Source of the DNA: Anoplopoma fimbria | Lineage: Eukaryota; Chordata; Actinopteri; Perciformes; Anoplopomatidae | Reading direction: 5' to 3' | Length of the DNA stretch: 64,000 bases | Assembly (NCBI RefSeq): GCF_027596085.1 | Contig: NC_072470.1 | Coordinates: forward strand, 5,648,320 to 5,712,319 | Shown here: positions 33,706 to 46,351 of the stretch, in pieces | Position numbering within the stretch: position 1 is the first letter of the stretch | How the letters are laid out: each line of letters opens with the position of its first letter | The notes under the pieces: generated by a model | What the model was told of the DNA's origin: nothing | What the model saw: only the letters and a program-made list of their open reading frames with translations | The model's database searches: none | Position numbers and translations under genes: made by a program

Positions 33706-33710
<5 letters not shown>

Positions 33711-33788
<78 letters not shown>
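33711..33788. repeat. (TG)39 microsatellite
   Basis: A perfect 78-base run, the first of a closely spaced same-orientation pair. Confidence 0.98.
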
Positions 33789-33789
<1 letters not shown>

Positions 33790-33968
33790 ACGAGCACACA
33801 AGACACAACAAATTACACAGCAAATTAGGAATGCACGCCAACTTCCGAATTAAACCGGTGACAACTGTGGCTCCTCCAAAGACGCTTCGTTGTCAATTAA
33901 ATGGTGCACCAAATAGCTAATTAGCGATTAATCAGTGTTGATCCAATGTTGTGAGTGCGTGGAATGCG

Positions 33969-33972
<4 letters not shown>

Positions 33973-34062
<90 letters not shown>
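33973..34062. repeat. (TG)45 microsatellite
   Basis: A perfect 90-base run, the second of the pair, 184 bases from the first. Confidence 0.98.
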
Positions 34063-34064
<2 letters not shown>

Positions 34065-35184
34065 CCACATTGTTTCCTTCCTGGAGAACAAAAGGATCGG
34101 TTTGACAACTGATCAACCGGTACTTGGTAAAGTCCATATTCTTCTCTGATTTACTTGTTGCTCTATTGAGAGTGGTTTTATATTTCTATCAGTGTTTGTT
34201 CTTATTTTGTCATTGGAAGAACGTTGAACTACAGTTACCAACATGCTCAGGGGGGTGTAACAGGACACCATTCAAATTAAGCCGAGTTAACTATTAGCAG
34301 CCTCTGTTAGCAATTTACTCATTCATGTACTGACAACTTTCACTGGATTACTTTGATACTGAGGAGAACTTAAAAAAAGGTGATAATTCTAAGGCAATCT
34401 TTTTTTCTATGATTTCTAAGCATCTTATATTTGTGAAGGACATCAGAAGATAAAGTGTAAACACATAGTTATGACTCTTAAAAGTCAGACAGGTTAAAGG
34501 AGCTTAACCGCCTCCCTGAGCTGCCGTGTGTGACAGCCACTGCTGCACCTCCGACTGCTGACCGCGATGACGAGCGGGACCAATCGTCTGGTCAAACTAC
34601 ATTAACTCACTTCCTGTTGTTTTTATGCACCACTAGCTTTCCCCTCCTGCAGTATTTTTCTTTTTTGCCTCACATCTCTCCCCCTTTAACTCCCCCGTGC
34701 CCACCCCGGGGGGTTTGAGAACCTTTGAGGCAGCGTAATGAGACTTCAGGTTTAATCTTCTGCCCTATTGAAGTGTCTTTAAGCCAGATATTAACTCTTT
34801 AATAGCCGTAGGGGTGTCACTCCCTTCCTGACACTGACCTTTGACCTCTGTTATGTCTCACTTTGGCACATTGGCCTCAAATACACCCAGACTCAGCTTA
34901 TGTCCTGATGATAATCCAGAGCACCCTGTGGCTGGAGGGCGGGATCACAAGGAATGATGGAGGTGTTGTCATGCCAACGACAGATTAGTGTTAACAGAGT
35001 CAGGAAGGTGTGTGCATCTTTGTGAGTGAAAGCTGTCCTGGGATGAAAAACACATCCATCCTCTCCTCTGCTTTTAACCCTTTTTCTTCCTTCATCACCT
35101 GTTTCTTTTACATCCATTACCCTCTTCTTCATCACCTCAGAGCTCCTTCACTCTGCTCTGAAAATGCCTGTGCATTAACTGTAA

Positions 35185-35240
35185 AGCTACAGCCAGTAGC
35201 TGGTTAGCTTAGCTTGGACTAGAAACAGTTGGTAAAAACT
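35185..35240. mobile_element. MITE remnant (AAAGGAATAGTT family)
   Basis: CAGTAGCTGGTTAGCTTAGC followed by TTGGACTAGAAACAG resembles the internal GGTTAGCTTAGCTT arm of the element at 15648-15963. The termini are lost. Confidence 0.45.
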
Positions 35241-36215
35241 AGCACATCCTAGTTTAACCACTACATGGAGACAACATTAAGGGAATTTATCTGTGATTTA
35301 AGTTCTTGGCACAGTATTTTTCCATTTCTGCCTCTTATGTTTGTTATTTCTTAATATTAGACAAACAGATTAAAATTTCACATTTCGCATTGCAATATTT
35401 TAAAGTGGGCCCCAAGGCCGTGAACAGAAACCAATATTCAGCAATTTCTGCCTGTTTTAAAGTAACATATTTACATATTTACATGCAGCATCAAAATATT
35501 TTAAGTGGCCGCTAAAGCCATGCACAGTATTCAAATTTAAAAGTTATTCATTCATTTAAATTGAATTGAAGCGCAGCAGATACTTTTTGACTGTAATGTT
35601 GAACCTTAAACCGTTCAGCAGTGTTGCGTAGTTATTTGAATATATAAAAAAATAAAACGTTTCCCTCCAGCAGATGTTTTGATTTGTGACTCACTGTGTT
35701 GGGATGCTCTTTGTTCCAGCAAACATAACATGTACTTTTCTATAGAACCTCGGGCACCTCATCCACCTACTCCTTCTCCGTCTTCCTTATCTTACATTTT
35801 CACGCTCTGCACCCCCCCCCCCCCCCCGGCTTTACATCACCCCTCTAGCTACTGTTTGTTGTCATTTATAGTTCATATGCAATATACTCCACATGGCCTT
35901 AAGGGTCAACGCATTCCGCCTCTGACTGCAAGGCCACTAGAAGCCAGCTGCAGGTCGGAGGAATCGAGCTGCTGCAAGATTAAGTCATCTTCTCTCCCTC
36001 CCTCTCTCTCTCTCTTTCCTTCTCTCTCTTCTTGAGAGGGATACGGCCCAAATGTCCAAAGCAGTATGTCTTCACGATGCTTTTAACGGCATAAAAGCAC
36101 CAAAGCCAGAGGACGCTGCGGAAAAAAAAAAAGTCTGAAGGCGAGCAAACACTTGAGAGGAATGCAATAATTTTTATACACGGACACAGATCTTCATGCA
36201 TCATCTCGGGCTTAC

Positions 36216-36370
36216 CCCTGGGTGCAGTTGGCGTGGCAGGGATGACACTCGTTGTTGGCCTTGGCGTACTTGAAGATGAAACTGTTGGCCCCCTGCAACC
36301 CATCGGGGCATTTCTCCACACAGTTGGGCCCGTCTTTGAAGTGGAGGCATTTTACACATTGGTCGGGGCC
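36216..36370 (-). CDS. erbb4: erbb4 exon 15 (domain IV end, extracellular juxtamembrane)
   Basis: This 155 bp exon has the expected length. It reads [52 protein letters not shown]. It is nearly identical to human ERBB4. The acceptor is CTCTCAG and the donor GG|GTAAGC (phase 2). It ends where the alternative JM-a or JM-b exon is joined in vertebrate ERBB4. Confidence 0.98.
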
Positions 36371-36936
36371 CTGAGAGGAGAGCAGAACAGGGAGGAGGGA
36401 GATGAGAGGATGGGTTAGGAGGGAGGTGGTGGACAAGGGAGGAATAAAGAAGTAAAAACAGGACGCAGTAAAGTGATTAGTAAGGTGGAAAGAGGGGGAA
36501 TCAACAGAGAGAAAGAAACGTGTAAAATATTGGGCAAACAGGTGAAGAAAATAAAGTTAGGTGAAAATGGAAAAGCAAGAGGGAAGAATGGAGAGTTAGA
36601 AGAATGTATTAAAATAGAGTCGAATTGAACAGAATCAAATTCAAACCTGGCGAATCATGTCAATTTGCTCACTTCCTACCACGGCTAACGTGGCCGGCAC
36701 GACCAACATGAATCCCTTTCAGTGATTTATAATGTGTCGAGCACAATTGCAGAGAGTGTATTCCGCTGCACCCCCCTGTTCAAATTGGCAAAAATGCATA
36801 AGGAATCAGGTCATGTCAAGGCGCGGTGCATCGAATGCAATGGAGATGACAAGCGGTGACGGAGCACAAGCTCAGCTGCAGCAGGATCATGAATAAGTAA
36901 GATGGAGGTCGTGGTGTGTGTGTGCCTGTGTGTGTG

Positions 36937-36938
<2 letters not shown>

Positions 36939-37007
<69 letters not shown>
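36939..37007. repeat. (TG)34 microsatellite
   Basis: A perfect run preceded by interrupted TG units from about 36914. Confidence 0.97.
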
Positions 37008-37010
<3 letters not shown>

Positions 37011-37109
37011 AAAGAAGAGAAAAACTGACTGTGCTCGGTGTGTGTTTACGCACGGGTTTGAAGCGACGCCTGTGTTGACTGAAGTGAGATAGCACTGTGT
37101 GAACTTACA

Positions 37110-37111
<2 letters not shown>

Positions 37112-37197
<86 letters not shown>
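37112..37197. repeat. (TG)43 microsatellite
   Basis: A perfect 86-base run about 100 bases from the previous one, in the same orientation. Confidence 0.98.
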
Positions 37198-37198
<1 letters not shown>

Positions 37199-38472
37199 AA
37201 GAGTTGTTGTCAAGAAGCACTGTTGTATTCTGGGCGCTGGGAGTTTTTGTGCGCCGCGCTCTGTTGCTAATGACGACCACAGTGACCTGATGGACAGCCG
37301 CTCACAGTTTGACACATGGAGACGCACGCCATCAATAAACATTATTCTCACTCTGCATGTTTGTGTGTGTGCAGGCGTGTGCGGGCGCATACAGATGACT
37401 GAAAGCATCTGGGTATGTGTCTGTGTCTGCGGCGTGCACGTGTGTTTGCGTGTGAGAGCGCCTGTTGGATGATTGACTCCCGTGTTATTTACTACTCAGC
37501 TGTGACCAGCATCTCAAAGTCGGCCGCCTCTCTGTGCATCCTTGAGGAGTATCTCTCGCTCTTCATCTCTTATTCTCTCTCTCTCCCTCTCTATCTCTCA
37601 CTCCAGGGACAGTCATAAAAGGTTACTCACACAATGCTAAATTCCAAAAGATAAGTCACGTGGCGCATTTTCGATACAACTTTATGGAATGTAGCACTAC
37701 AAATGTAATGTTATGTATGGTGAAAAAACTTTTTGGGCTGACTACCCCTAAAGGGTTAAGGTAAGAGGCATTCTGAGGTCCCTTCCTAAGCTCATTTATT
37801 ACAATTGAAGACATACATTTACATAAAAATGTCTCAAATAATTAGCATTTTTAAACAAGGCATAAGTCATTTCTTAATTTTCAGCAAACGTTAAACAAAC
37901 TGGAGTAAATAAATATTTGTTGGGGACTATTTGCTGCAGTGGTTTAATACAAATTTGGTGCACTAGTCAGTATTTGTGTCTGAGTTTATCCTAATATAAA
38001 GATGAACTATAACGCTTTATTTTTTTGTGTGCATACATGTGCATGTCTACTAACATTTTTAAGGGAATTTCTAACATTTCGGACTCTTGGTGTGATCACG
38101 TCCGAGATTCTAAAAGTGACTTTAGGGGAAGGTCACAAACTAATCTAATTTTCTTGTTTTGAGTGTGAGTATGTGTTCTTGCCAAAAGCATGCCTCCGAA
38201 AGTAGCCGGAGTAGTTTATCATTCTTCCCATTAACCTACTGTTCACCTTTGCAAACACAGCTCTTATATCTTCTGAGATCCTGCGTGCAAAACAGATAGA
38301 CTCCCACAAAAATAAGTTGGAAATCCACTTCAGCACGCACAAGATATGGGGCTATCTTGAACAGAAAAATGAGGAGTGGTTTTAATCGAAAAGTCTACTC
38401 CTAGAAAGTACCGTTAAGTAAAAAGAGAGTTGAGTGTGAGGTTGTCTGAAGAGGACTTCAGGAGTGTCTTAC

Positions 38473-38566
38473 CTGGCCAAAGCATGTCATGGTGTTCCCA
38501 TCCATCTTCTCACACTGGCTATCACACTCCAGGCACACAGATCCATTGGCAAATTCACGCATTTCC
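38473..38566 (-). CDS. erbb4: erbb4 exon 14 (domain IV)
   Basis: This 94 bp exon reads (G)[31 protein letters not shown]. The cysteine spacing matches domain IV of ERBB4 (human [20 protein letters not shown]). The acceptor is CTATCAG and the donor CAG|GTAAGA, ending in phase 0. NGS is a potential glycosylation site. This part of domain IV contributes to the tether with domain II in the inactive receptor. Confidence 0.96.
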
Positions 38567-39403
38567 CTGATAGAGATGGGGAAACGGAGATAGAGGTGGA
38601 TGTATTATAGATTTGAGAGCGTATCCACATTGAAATATTGATTGAGAGCCTGCTGAAGGAGGATTTTGAAGTATGCTGTGTGCGTACGAGCGCAAGCTGT
38701 ACATAGCAGCCTTTTGATTTTGAACCAACATGTGAAACAGCGTCAGAGAAGCGAGGTTAAAGCTTAATTTACTCGTGCCCATCTCCGTGATTCCTAACTG
38801 CAGTGACTGCTGGAGTGCCCTCTGGCAGAGGGGCACGCGGGGCAACTCGCTGCCTAAGACCATTTGATCAAGTTAAAGGCTTAGTATGGTCAATAGGCTA
38901 ACAGAGAAAGGCCCATGAATAATGAACGGCGTTTTTAAATCACGGGCAAACACGAGGGGGATGCGTTGACGGAGGGAGGGAGGGAGGGAGGGGGGGGGAG
39001 AGGAGAGGAGGGCTGGTGGGAGGGAGGTAGAAAAAAAGGGAAGGACGGGAGAAAGAGCCAGGGGAGAGGTGATGGACAAAAAAAGGGTTTAGGAGAAGGT
39101 GAAGGGGAGGTACAGAGAGAGTGTATGCAAAGTTTAAGGCAGGCAAGCAAAGAGGAAAGAAAGAAAAAGATATAAGACAGAGATATTTGCTTTTCATCCT
39201 CTAATCAAATCTGACAATCATAGGAGCTCCACCCGACTCTTTATTTAGCCAGTTAGAGCGGTGCATGTCGTTCACCATGGTTTTGTTTTCACACTTAGAC
39301 ATCTGGAGGAATAGAGGCAAACAAAAGGGCTCAATATTGGGTTTTACACTGCAATAACACCGACACGAGCTGCACAGCGCCCCAGGCCATACCGATGCAT
39401 CCC

Positions 39404-39434
<31 letters not shown>

Positions 39435-42115
39435 ATGCAGCCGATCTATACATTTCTCCCTTTGTTTGTGCCAGAATCAGCGCATTATCTCCGTTTTTTG
39501 AAGTGCAGGCGGCTCCGGCGAGCAGAGGATGGCTGCTGTCAATAAGAACCCGCTGCCGATCAAAACCACTTTTCACATCAGAGGGATCGATCCGCCGATG
39601 CAGAGGACAGAGGCCCTCAGAGGAGGATTCACCCAGATACAAACAAGCCCCTTTCTCACAGTGGTTAGATAATGAGAGGGACTCTCTGTGTGCATTTTTT
39701 TTCCTTTTTGTCTCTGCATGTGATGCTACTCGGGCGGAATAAAGATTCGACAGATTCCTCCCTGTGAGCTGTATTTTATGTGATTTTGCTCTGAGATATT
39801 GCACTGCGCTGAGGGTATGTTTGTTTTATGCATCTTCATGTGGTGAATATTAGATGAAACACTTTTAGACTTGGTCGTTCTTAAAGCTACAAACAAGAAA
39901 AGAGACAAATCCGACACTTGATGATGGAAAACCAGATTTCCCTTTTTGTCGAGCCTTAATGTCGGGGCATGTTCGCAGCATTTCGTGTCAAACATCCAAA
40001 CATCAAGAGTCATTTTTATTAATAATGTTTTGGGTGGGATCAAAAGAAACTCCCATTTCTCCCTCGTCTTTCTTTCCCCGGTTCCAAAATAAATTAGATT
40101 TCTCTACTGGAAGGCTCCGTCCGGGGGAATCCTTTAGAAAAGAGCTGAGGCAGTCGAGAGATATGTCTTTTGTTGGTTGAGGGAGAAAAAAAAAATACAT
40201 GGAGGAGAATGGGTGAGAGACAAAGACCTCGGCAGTGGTGCTCTCCAGGGTCATTTCCATTCCGTCGAAGCCGTTCCTCCTGATTGGCCCCCTTCACGGC
40301 TGGAAGTGTGCGCCAAGGCCCCGTCAGGGGATGGCCTGATGAGGGATTAGCCCTGTTTTAGCAGGAATTTAAGCAGGACTGTGGCTACTATTCAGACCTC
40401 CAAACCCCCCAGCAAACCAGAGCATGGCCAACCCACCAGAGCAACTTTTTTAATTAAACACTTTCAACGCCTTCCTAATCCTCTGCCTCCCTCCTCTCTT
40501 ACCCCAGTGGACACCCTCTCAGCCGTTTTCTTTTCCCCTCTTGCACTCCTTTGCTCCTCCTTTGTTTTATTCAACAGACGTATAAACTAGAGGGAATTAG
40601 TAGCTTTCCTCATTAAGAATGGAGACATATAATGAGGGTGAGCTGTGGAATCTTAAGGTTGAAAAATCACCAACTTGGCAAAATATTTAATGAGCTAACA
40701 AACACTGTAGAGATATACGGCCAAATAGAATAGATTCAGAGCAAAGGCCAGTCAATCCACTCTCTTTCGTTCTTATTATTATGTACTGTCATTTGGAAAT
40801 GGGGCCTATTTTTTTCAATTTAAGTGAAGGATACAAGCATACGAGCACCTTCTACAGTATTTGTCATTTTTGTACTAAGAAATGTAAGTTTTGTATTGGC
40901 TTAAGGTATAAGTAGTCTCCAGGAAAAAAAAAAACGCTATCCAAGGTTTCCATCCCAAGAAAGTTACCCTTTATCTGCCAAAGATACACGGTGCTTTGCA
41001 GGTGGTGCCTTCTAAAACCTTTAGAATATTGGCTTTTCTATTCCACAGTTCATGCCAGCGGCGCAAAGCAAGAAGCGGGCCTTGTGAATTTTTTACTTAC
41101 AATGCATCGCAGTGACTGACTGTATTTACAGTATAGCAAACAAGTGTGTTTCAGCTGCTCCCTGCCACGCGCCTCATCCACGCCAGTCTTCTTCAAAGCC
41201 TTCGCTGTGAGCTGTTTTTTTTACCCGGCAACTTCAAAGCCAGCCTCCCACAAACGGTGCAGAGGGGGAAAAAAAAAAAAAGGACCGGCAACAAGTCCCT
41301 CTCTCACACTCACGTGCACTCTCTCCCCCCCCCCTTCCTCTGGGGAGAGCACAAGCTTGACATCACTTTTTACTGCTTGTAAAAAATAAAAAGTAATATT
41401 TACCTCGTGGCAGACATTGCCGGTACAGTCTTACTTTGGATGGATGCTTTTCAAGTGTTGTGATTCACACCATCTCCTCGCTCATTCAAGAGCAGCACAA
41501 AACACTGGGAGCTACATCTACAAAGAAGTGTTTCTCCCCAGGTGAGCTGGCAGTGATCTTTTTTGATGTGCCTCTTGGCGGCACAAAGCAACGACCTGAA
41601 CGCAATTATTCACGCTGAAAACAGAACATCAGTGGATTTTGAGGACACTCAAAGGGCCTTTGTCGCAAATGTCAGTTATTTCACAGCTCAGAGCCGTGAA
41701 CACTCTTGTCCGTCAGCCCAAATGGGCAATTTGTGATGTGAAATATAATACCTCAACTGTATATTCAAATTGGTTTTAGGACGTTATGGATGTTACACGC
41801 ATGCCAAATGTTCCTTTCACCGTTCACAGAGAGAAATCCCTTATTGGTTCATCTCATTACATTCATGCCAGTCTGCAATTAGACTCTCCTCCTCCAGAGC
41901 TCTTGAGAATGCTTTGACTTCATTCTCATGCATCAAAGCTGTTTAAATTGATTTTATTTCCTCTGCTTGTCATGTATGGCTCTGTGCAACGAGAATGAAT
42001 GCAGTCTAATGAAACCACAACAATCTGACATGCAGGAAAATGCTGGGTCAGATTTAAAGACATATTACTGGACAAAGATTAGCCCAAAATATATATTTGT
42101 GACCGGGCTGCTCAC
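38567..42115 (-). other. erbb4: intron 13
   Basis: This 3549 bp stretch lies between exons 13 and 14. It contains a (GGGA)n-rich purine stretch at about 38971-39020, a short GT tract at 39411-39434, and A-rich runs at about 40186 and 41270. No coding exon was seen. Confidence 0.8.
39411..39434. repeat. (GT)12 microsatellite
   Basis: A short perfect run following a TATATAT stretch. Confidence 0.93.
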
Positions 42116-42248
42116 CCGTCAAAGAGGTTGCAGGACTCCACACAGGTGCGACCTCGCCTGAAGTATCGGCAGGAGAGACACTGGTCGGGCCCCGGTCCCC
42201 AGCACCCGTCGTCTGAGCACATCCGATCACACACCATCTGCTGCTGAT
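42116..42248 (-). CDS. erbb4: erbb4 exon 13 (start of domain IV)
   Basis: This 133 bp exon has the expected length. It reads (N)[44 protein letters not shown]. The [17 protein letters not shown] block is the hallmark start of cysteine-rich domain IV. The acceptor is TCTCCACAG and the donor GG|GTGAGC. The N-terminal QQQ replaces the human TAEG, a variable junction. Confidence 0.98.
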
Positions 42249-42848
42249 CTGTGGAGAGAAAAAGGACGTCAATAAACGAATTAGAAAAACTATATACGCA
42301 GACATACTCGCACTGCTGTAGCCTGCGGATACACACCCACACGCATAATGCAATTCAAGCACACCGGAAACATGATACGGTGTATTAATTGCTCTCGATC
42401 GACCGATAACACACGGCAGCGACGTGAAAAAGTATCTGATAACGCTTTATTATGAGCAAATTAATTTAGGGGACTTGTTACAATACGTGTGTGTCTATTC
42501 TATATTCATACCGAGGAGATAAGTGAACACAACGTACATCTACACATGCATCCACATTTGTGTGTACCCCGAGGGCTGCACAGCTGTGTGTTCGAGTGCT
42601 GCATTGGTATTCCCCACACCTCGGCCATTAAAGAACGCCCCAACCAGGGACCCTAAGCTCTTTTTTTTTTTTTTCCCCAGTCGAACCACAACAATCGATG
42701 CCGTTTCATCGGACTCGGCGTGTCCTCCATCCGGTGAGTGACACCCCACGTCCTCGGGAGTGCCCCCCCTTTGTCAACAGCCGAGCAGTCAATGGCAGAC
42801 AGGGGGTTGAGCCTAATGAAGAGGCCTGTGTAAGGCCCCATCGATCGA

Positions 42849-42879
<31 letters not shown>

Positions 42880-43526
42880 ACAAACACACACACTACACTC
42901 ATTAGCTGGCTAATGATATCAACCGCAGCCTGGCAGCTTCCATGTTTGTGTTTTCTAGTTTTCTCTCTCTTTCTACCATCAAAGAAGAACATTTCATAAA
43001 GATAACACACCAACACCATACGCAATTAATTACAAAACATTCGTGTTATGTTCCTCTTCGTGTTATACCTCCCTCCTTCTCACTGTGCTCAGTTTTCACC
43101 ACGTTCAGCTCCAGCCACATGCGGACCATTCATGGTTCCATCAGGTGGTCACATCCCCCGTGGAGGCAGTGAGCCTAATCCACATCTGTGCATGACGCAT
43201 TAAGGGAGCTGAATAAGGGCTTTCATGGCAAAGGAGCAAGAGAGACGCCAGTGGCACAGTCGCCTTGGCAACAGGCATGTCTGCTTGTAAGCTTTTTTTT
43301 GGGGGGGGGGGGGGTTGGATTTGCAGAGATATGAGGGGAATCCAAGTTCAGAGGTAATTAGAGGGCTATCAGGAAAATATTGGAGAGAACTTTACAGGAG
43401 TTTCTTCTACTAATCATTTTTTAGAGAACATGGCTGGAAGCAACTTACCTATGCATGTTAAGATGCTGCGATATTACCAAAAACTACTTTCAGAGTGTGC
43501 AGATTTTTCGCAGACGGACTACTTAC
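42249..43526 (-). other. erbb4: intron 12
   Basis: This 1278 bp stretch lies between exons 12 and 13. It includes a (CA) tract at 42855-42879 and a long G run near 43300-43313. Nothing else was recognised. Confidence 0.8.
42855..42879. repeat. (AC)12 microsatellite
   Basis: A short perfect run followed by interrupted CA units. Confidence 0.92.
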
Positions 43527-43732
43527 TGCATTCCTTTGGATCCCGGTTGTTGCGGATGAGGACTTTCTGGCTGGAGGTCCTGAAGAGCGACGTCCAGTTG
43601 ACGGTGTTGTAGAAGCACAGGCGGCTGTTGTTGAAGATGTAGACGTTTCCCGCGCTGATCTCGTCCAGAGACTGGAACTGAAGCGAGGAGATCCAACGCT
43701 GCTTCAGGATCAACAGGGAAATGCCACTTCCG
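43527..43732 (-). CDS. erbb4: erbb4 exon 12 (domain III, end of L domain)
   Basis: The translation includes [40 protein letters not shown] and [20 protein letters not shown], then KEC. The donor is TGCA|GTAAGT. Two in-frame acceptors lie six bases apart. TTCTGCAG gives this 206 bp exon, starting SGSGISLL. The AG inside CGGAAG gives 200 bp (43527..43726), starting SGISLL, which is the usual family length. The first has the better splice consensus; the second fits homologs better. NNS is a possible glycosylation site in domain III. Confidence 0.94.
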
Positions 43733-45321
43733 CTGCAGAAGAGGAGATTAAAGAGATTGTTGAGAAAGCAGGAGGAAGTGGAGGTGAAGATAGAGCAAAA
43801 GAACAGTGGACGTCCAAAAAATTAGCAGAAAACAAAAAGGAGCAGAGTGTGTTAAATAAAAAATAAAAACTGGAAGAAACAGAAAGATAACAGCCAGACA
43901 GAAGAACAAGAGGAGAAAGAAGCAGACGAAGAGAGATGATGGGAGAAGTAGAGAAGGGCATCACATGGGAAAGACAAAGAAAAAAAAGAAATACAGCAGA
44001 AAGAAAGAGCGGCAGAAGATGTTGCTCCGGCTCTACATGAAACGTTGCCGATCTACAGGTTCATCACTGGCGTTCACAAGGAGGGATCTCCTTTTGACTC
44101 GGTCTGCACTTCCTCGGATCTGCCACAACAGGGCTAATGAAAGCGGCGCGACGGCAGCGCTTCAAAGAGCCTCTGTGCAGAGCGACACGGGCCGGCAGCT
44201 CATTAAGCCCAACAGTAGCCGTCCAAACACAGGGAATCAGAAAGGAAAGGAGACATGAGGGTCTCTCTGAGCAAAGATGAGCAGGGCAATCTGCATATTA
44301 AGTCAAATGTAATGTGAGTTCAAAGATGAAGAAGGTGACGTCATAGAAGAAGGCCCAAGAGGTCAGTCTACAATTTTTTTATCTTGGATCCTATTAATGT
44401 ATGAATGTCGATGTAATGCTGTAACACTTAGGCTGAGTTGCACCAACAAGAATTCATTTTTAAACCCAATTAAATCATGTGGCACTAAACTTTAAAACTA
44501 GCCTTAAATTAGGGATGATTCAAGTTAAATCTCTCTTTAAAGTTCATTTTTTACTTTTAAACCTAGATTCAATTTAAGTCTGCTGCACCAAACTTCAACC
44601 TCCAATCTTAAAATGTGATCCAGTCTTAACTGTAAACTTACACCTGAGGAGGTCTAACTTTTACTTTTACTGCTGGAGCTGAAAAGGAAGATTGGGCCAT
44701 CAGGCAGTCCTGTTTTTTAGTTTTTTAGCGGTGCTTCACATGGAGAGACATACCATCCTCCATTACGGTTTATGTGTTTCACCATTTATTATTCTATTTT
44801 TTATGTCATCGTTAGTATATATTTTTTTATTCTCTTTCCAATTGTTGCTTTCTACTTATTTATTTTGCTATCACCTCTGTTCTTATCTCCTTTTTTATTA
44901 ACAATGTTGTTATGTTTACATCCATTCTTTAAAAAAAACCCAACAGTAACTTATATTATTGACAAGACCTTGTCCATCTTCTACTCTGTTCCTTTTTTTT
45001 TTTCTTATTATAAATCAATATGCTTTTGTGTTGAACTTGTACTATGTGGACCTTGGTGGCTGGGGGAGGGGAGGGGAAGGGAGGTGAGGAAAGTTTGCTG
45101 ACGAAAAGAAAAAAAAAACTGGAAGGAATGGTATTGATTAATTGTACTTGGTATGACTTGCATCTGTCCATCAATAAAATATGTATACATAAAAATAATA
45201 ATCTAATATTAGATTAAATAAATCCTTGTTGGTGCAGTCCAGCTTATGAATGCTATAAGCAGGAGAGTCAGAGAGTTTCAAATCTGTGTCTGAAGTGCGA
45301 TAAGATGACATTAAGACATAC
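43733..45321 (-). other. erbb4: intron 11
   Basis: This 1.6 kb stretch lies between exons 11 and 12, about half of it occupied by the putative TIR element at 44431-45243. The part near exon 12 is purine-rich. Confidence 0.8.
44431..45243. mobile_element. Putative DNA transposon with TTA target duplication
   Basis: The left end GGCTGAGTTGCACCAACAAG is mirrored by the right end CTTGTTGGTGCAGTCCAGC. Both are flanked by TTA (44428-44430 and 45244-45246), a 3-bp target duplication of the type used by PIF/Harbinger elements. The 0.8 kb interior is AT-rich with no transposase, so it would be non-autonomous. The superfamily call is inferred only from the TSD length. Confidence 0.6.
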
Positions 45322-45412
45322 CTGTAAAGAGATCTACCTCCAATGGTGGAAAGGCTGGAAAAAACACTCAGATCTGTCATGTTCTCCGGCCAAGACTGGA
45401 TGTTTAGGAAAC
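45322..45412 (-). CDS. erbb4: erbb4 exon 11 (domain III)
   Basis: This 91 bp exon has the expected length. It reads (G)[19 protein letters not shown] then [10 protein letters not shown]. It matches the ERBB4 segment [20 protein letters not shown]. The acceptor is CTCTTTAG and the donor ACAG|GTATGT, splitting a Ser codon. The NMT is a potential N-glycosylation site in the ligand-binding L domain. Confidence 0.97.
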
Positions 45413-46014
45413 CTAAAGAGAGGAACATGTGTCCATCAGTAAACTTATTTCAGGTCATCCTAAATTTGATCTTTTCTGAGAAAAAAGGATAAAAAGTGTA
45501 TTTGCTGAAGGAAGGGAATATGAAAGGACCTTGAGCCAAGAAATAAAAAGAATCCTTTTGTTGCTTTCATCTATTCATCACTGAGCTGCAACGGCTCTGT
45601 GAGGTTCAAGCAAGAACCCATTCTTTAAAAAAAAACAAAAAAAAAAAAACGACAATATACGCTAATTAAAAGAATGGATTTAATACTCTGCACAATCTGT
45701 CCACTTGCACTTGCCTTTAATGACAGATTACATCAAATCAGGATCTGTTGAGATGACATTAAAGGGATAGAGCAGGAAATGGCTGGGACGGAGAGGCCAT
45801 TGCTCTTTCTTATTGCCTGGGTTTTCATTATGAAAATGCAGTTTCACTCCATTAGCTGTTTGGCTCAACTGCAAGTCGCAGTTTAATATGACAAAAGGCT
45901 TTGTATACGAGGTATTGCTCATCCCTTAAGGCCTCTAATAGTTAATGAATAAATACACACTCAAGCATGCACACGCACGCGGCAGCACATTCCTGTAAGC
46001 ATGTACAGCTATTA

Positions 46015-46015
<1 letters not shown>

Positions 46016-46056
<41 letters not shown>
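46016..46056. repeat. (AC)20 microsatellite
   Basis: A perfect run, paired with the longer tract 116 bases away. Confidence 0.96.
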
Positions 46057-46060
<4 letters not shown>

Positions 46061-46170
46061 TACACATAATATACTATCCAACAGAGCACCTTTAAGAGTT
46101 CACTGATAAAAATCATCTTTACACTTTCTCCTTAGGATTTCTTTTACTGCCTTGGAGGCAACATCATAAA

Positions 46171-46288
<118 letters not shown>

Positions 46289-46351
46289 ACACATGATAAT
46301 ATTGTTTTGTTTTCCAATTTTTCCAAGGTGACTCCGGTGAGGCAGTCTCAC

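Larger units (their letters stand above)
32656..36215 (-). other. erbb4: intron 15
   Basis: This 3560 bp stretch lies between exon 15 and the JM-b exon. It holds a pair of TG tracts at 33711-33788 and 33973-34062, a MITE remnant at 35185-35240, and a poly-C run near 35813-35827. No JM-a exon was recognised here either. Confidence 0.8.
36371..38472 (-). other. erbb4: intron 14
   Basis: This 2102 bp stretch lies between exons 14 and 15. It holds two TG tracts at 36939-37007 and 37112-37197. The remainder shows no exon or recognised repeat. Confidence 0.8.

Noticed and set aside
36816..37280. 154-codon Thr-His repeat frame
   Set aside because: A translation of two microsatellites in intron 14.
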